From contig CALDPJ010000304.1 in assembly GCA_937911795.1 (NCBI GenBank), forward strand, positions 1 to 23,927: DNA of 23,927 bases, read 5' to 3'. A program made the position numbers and the translations under genes. The notes below the pieces were generated by a model that saw only the letters and a list, made by a program, of their open reading frames with translations, was not told the DNA's origin and made no database searches. Every line of letters begins with the position of its first letter. The stretch's first letter is position 1. Below, piece by piece: positions 22,788-23,927 of this stretch. This DNA is from an uncultured Flavobacteriales bacterium. GTDB lineage: Bacteria > Bacteroidota > Bacteroidia > Flavobacteriales_D > SKUL01.

Positions 22788-23339
22788 ATGAACTACATCG
22801 ACCTGATCATTCTTGTGCCGCTGTTATGGGGGGCAGTGCGCGGATTTATGAAGGGATTCATCATCGGTATCAGCGGTTTGCTGGCGCTGATTCTCGGCAT
22901 TTACGGCGCCGTTTTGTTATCCGACCGGCTGGGTGTTTATCTTGCCGAAGCCCACGGACTGGAAGGAGCCATGATGCCGGTGGTGGCTTTTGCGCTGGTT
23001 TTCATCGCAATTGTTGTAGGCATTCATTTCCTCGGAAAGCTCATCCAAAAAGCCGTACAACTGGCCGCACTCGGATTGGTCGATAAACTCGCCGGTGGGA
23101 TTTTCGGTATTGCAAAAGCAGCGTTGATTCTGAGTGTGGTGATCCTGCTCGTAGAAAAGGCCGACGCCTATTTCGAATTTTTACCCCGCGATCAGATGGC
23201 CGAATCTGCATTGTATGAACCGCTGGCCGACATCACACAAGAGTATTTCCCGAGGATTGCAGACAGTCAGGCATTTCAGCAAGTGATTGAATCGGCAGAG
23301 GAAGCGAAAAAGGATCTGGAGGAAAAACTGGAGGAGTAG
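22788..23339 (+). CDS. cvpA: CvpA-family membrane protein
   Basis: 183 residues from the ATG at 22788. Four hydrophobic segments: YIDLIILVPLLWGAVRGFM, FIIGISGLLALILGIYGAVL, MMPVVAFALVFIAIVVGIHF and GGIFGIAKAALILSVVILLV. The pattern DLIILVPLLWGAVRGFMKGF is the family opening. CvpA proteins are linked to colicin V export in E. coli and to envelope stress tolerance; the biochemical role is open. The C-terminal 30 residues (SAEEAKKDLEEKLEE) are highly charged and probably helical in the cytosol. A TTG at 22782 would add two residues but overlaps the -7 element. The T7 tract 12 nt after the stop is not preceded by a convincing stem. Confidence 0.88.
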   Translation: MNYIDLIILVPLLWGAVRGFMKGFIIGISGLLALILGIYGAVLLSDRLGVYLAEAHGLEGAMMPVVAFALVFIAIVVGIHFLGKLIQKAVQLAALGLVDKLAGGIFGIAKAALILSVVILLVEKADAYFEFLPRDQMAESALYEPLADITQEYFPRIADSQAFQQVIESAEEAKKDLEEKLEE

Positions 23340-23424
23340 TTTCCGGCCGCTTTTTTTGGTTTAACGTTTATCACTCCCGAGGTCACTCGTAGCGGACACC
23401 GAGGACTTCTGAACCAGGTTTTCT

Positions 23425-23528
23425 TGATTACTGCCACGAAGGCTCTAAGACACAACGCATCGCTAAGTAACCATTCCAAACCTTAGCGCCTTGGAGACTT
23501 AGTGGCAAAAACACATTTACAGTAATCA
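23425..23528. repeat. Nested inverted-repeat element with 9-bp ends
   Basis: Perfect terminal repeats TGATTACTG (23425-23433) and CAGTAATCA (23520-23528) enclose a second, imperfect inverted repeat starting TGCCAC (23432) and ending GTGGCA (23507), and an inner perfect pair CGCTAAG (23461-23467) / CTTAGCG (23482-23488). Both arms are built from degenerate units of 9-10 nt around C-(T/G)-A-A-G. The sequence type, with units such as CACGAAGGC and CTAAGACAC, resembles palindromic intergenic repeats that I have seen scattered in Bacteroidota genomes. Copy number and mobility cannot be judged from one window. No coding frame in it is credible. Confidence 0.6.
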
Positions 23529-23750
23529 TATTTTTAATTGAACGGCCTACTTCTTCTGTAGTAAATAAACCCGTTTTGCCCGCTCAGGGGCCGTAACCGG
23601 GAAGGATTGTCACGCAAGAGAATGCATAAAATATTCGTAAGCAAAAAAAATTATGAATATTAACGGGGGGGGTAAATAATTCCAAAAATTTTTATTATTT
23701 TGGGCCGACCAACTTAAAGCCGAACTCCAAAAATACGATTCATAATAATT
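23529..23750. other. AT-rich intergenic DNA without a gene
   Basis: No convincing coding frame, tRNA or rRNA. It holds a 7-bp inverted repeat (AATATTC 23630-23636, GAATATT 23655-23661) around an A8 tract (23643-23650), then a G8 tract (23665-23672). AT-rich DNA follows, ending in TTATTTTG at 23695-23702, which has one mismatch to a plus-strand -7 box. Confidence 0.5.
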
Positions 23751-23802
23751 AAAAAGCCCCCGCAGGAAATATTTCCTGACAGAAAAGCACTCCTGCAGAG
23801 GC
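23751..23802 (-). terminator. Strong intrinsic terminator, minus strand
   Basis: On the minus strand GCCTCTGCAGGA (23802-23791) pairs with TCCTGCGGGGGC (23767-23756) over 12 positions, two of them G-U, and is followed directly by TTTTT (23755-23751). The 23-nt loop carries CAGGAAATAT, which can pair instead with the 3' arm: CAGGAAATATTTCCTG (23763-23778) is a perfect palindrome, so two exclusive folds exist. Confidence 0.65.
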
Positions 23803-23838
23803 CCGATTTATAAACCTTCAAAAAAGAAAGCCTATGTA
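23751..23838 (-). ncRNA. Candidate small RNA of about 88 nt
   Basis: A full-match -7 box (TATCTTTG, minus strand, 23850-23843) is followed about 85 nt later by the strong intrinsic terminator ending at 23751. No start codon with a credible frame lies between, and no minus-strand gene follows for more than 1 kb, so the unit looks like a free-standing small RNA rather than a gene leader. The 5' part is pyrimidine-rich (GGCTTTCTTTTTTGAAGG) and can form a weak hairpin. Start site and function are inferred. The terminator could instead serve a minus-strand gene lying beyond the window. Confidence 0.42.
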
Positions 23839-23842
23839 AGCG

Positions 23843-23850
23843 CAAAGATA
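23843..23850 (-). promoter_or_regulatory. -7 promoter element before the candidate small RNA
   Basis: The minus strand reads TATCTTTG, a full TAnnTTTG match. No clear TTTG -33 box is found 17-23 nt upstream. DNA from 23851 to the window end shows no recognisable gene. Confidence 0.42.
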
Positions 23851-23927
23851 CGAAATGCCCGGACGGAATACCATATCTTATCGATATCCACAGGGCGGGG
23901 CTGGCCGGCACAAAGACGCGGTTGGTG

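Noticed and set aside
23321..23357. Possible terminator after cvpA (GGAAAAACT / AGTTTCC and T7)
   Set aside because: The stem has a two-base bulge, lies partly in the coding sequence and ends six bases before the T tract.
23884..23892. ATATCCACA, one mismatch from a DnaA box
   Set aside because: It is a single imperfect box with no cluster, no AT-rich unwinding region beside it and no dnaA or dnaN gene, so no origin can be claimed.
23714..23911. 65-codon minus-strand open frame at the right end
   Set aside because: It runs through a promoter-like box and a strong terminator hairpin, and its translation has no domain-like pattern.
1..23927. CRISPR arrays, insertion sequences, phage genes, defence systems, tRNA and rRNA genes
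   Set aside because: I looked on both strands and found no regularly spaced repeats, transposase motifs, phage or defence domains, or tRNA/rRNA signatures.

Overview
The window is a gene-dense stretch of chromosome from a member of the Bacteroidota, probably an environmental Flavobacteriia-like lineage. Four things point there: a type IX secretion (T9SS) C-terminal sorting tail, Bacteroidota-type promoters (TTTG, about 19 nt, TAnnTTTG) with almost no Shine-Dalgarno sites, lineage-restricted families (DUF4271, IPExxxVDY), and the Bacteroidota gene orders DUF4271-hemD-rnpA-S41 protease and purN<->acpP-fabF-rnc-IPExxxVDY-pyk. I see no phage, insertion sequence, CRISPR array, rRNA or tRNA.

Layout. 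1-1638: 3' part of a secreted FG-GAP/ASPIC protein with a T9SS tail. 1743-4547: tetrapyrrole synthesis, hemA followed by a HemC-HemD fusion. 4544-5716 (-): glutaryl-CoA dehydrogenase-like flavoprotein. 5815-11063 (+): DUF4271 membrane protein, a second stand-alone HemD, RNase P protein, a C-terminal processing protease, and an O-antigen ligase/polymerase-like membrane protein. 11057-11815 (-): WaaE-like glycosyltransferase. 14028-11884 (-): purN, MarC-family protein, rnhA and a biotin carrier protein, read as one operon. 14280-18397 (+): acpP, fabF, rnc, an IPExxxVDY protein and pyk. 21868-18404 (-): a tightly packed operon of exported cyclophilin, pheS, an extended short-chain dehydrogenase (SDR) and a steroid-5-alpha-reductase homologue. 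21957-23339: a small lipoprotein, a conserved protein of unknown function and a CvpA-family membrane protein. 23340-23927: non-coding.

How the genes work together. Most are housekeeping: haem, purine and fatty acid synthesis, glycolysis, RNA processing, translation and envelope. The least ordinary pair is the SDR plus the SRD5A-type reductase, which keeps both catalytic residues known from human SRD5A2; together they look like a two-step redox module for a steroid, sterol or polyprenol. The other unexplained material is at the right end: a 104-nt nested inverted-repeat element, and a promoter-to-terminator unit on the minus strand that could be an undescribed small RNA of about 88 nt.

Gene expression. 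Every convergent gene pair overlaps or is only a few bases apart. Four genes use TTG starts. At least four TAnnTTTG promoter boxes lie 3-8 nt from a start codon, which predicts leaderless or nearly leaderless mRNAs. fabF and rnc lie in one reading frame, separated only by a TAG codon.
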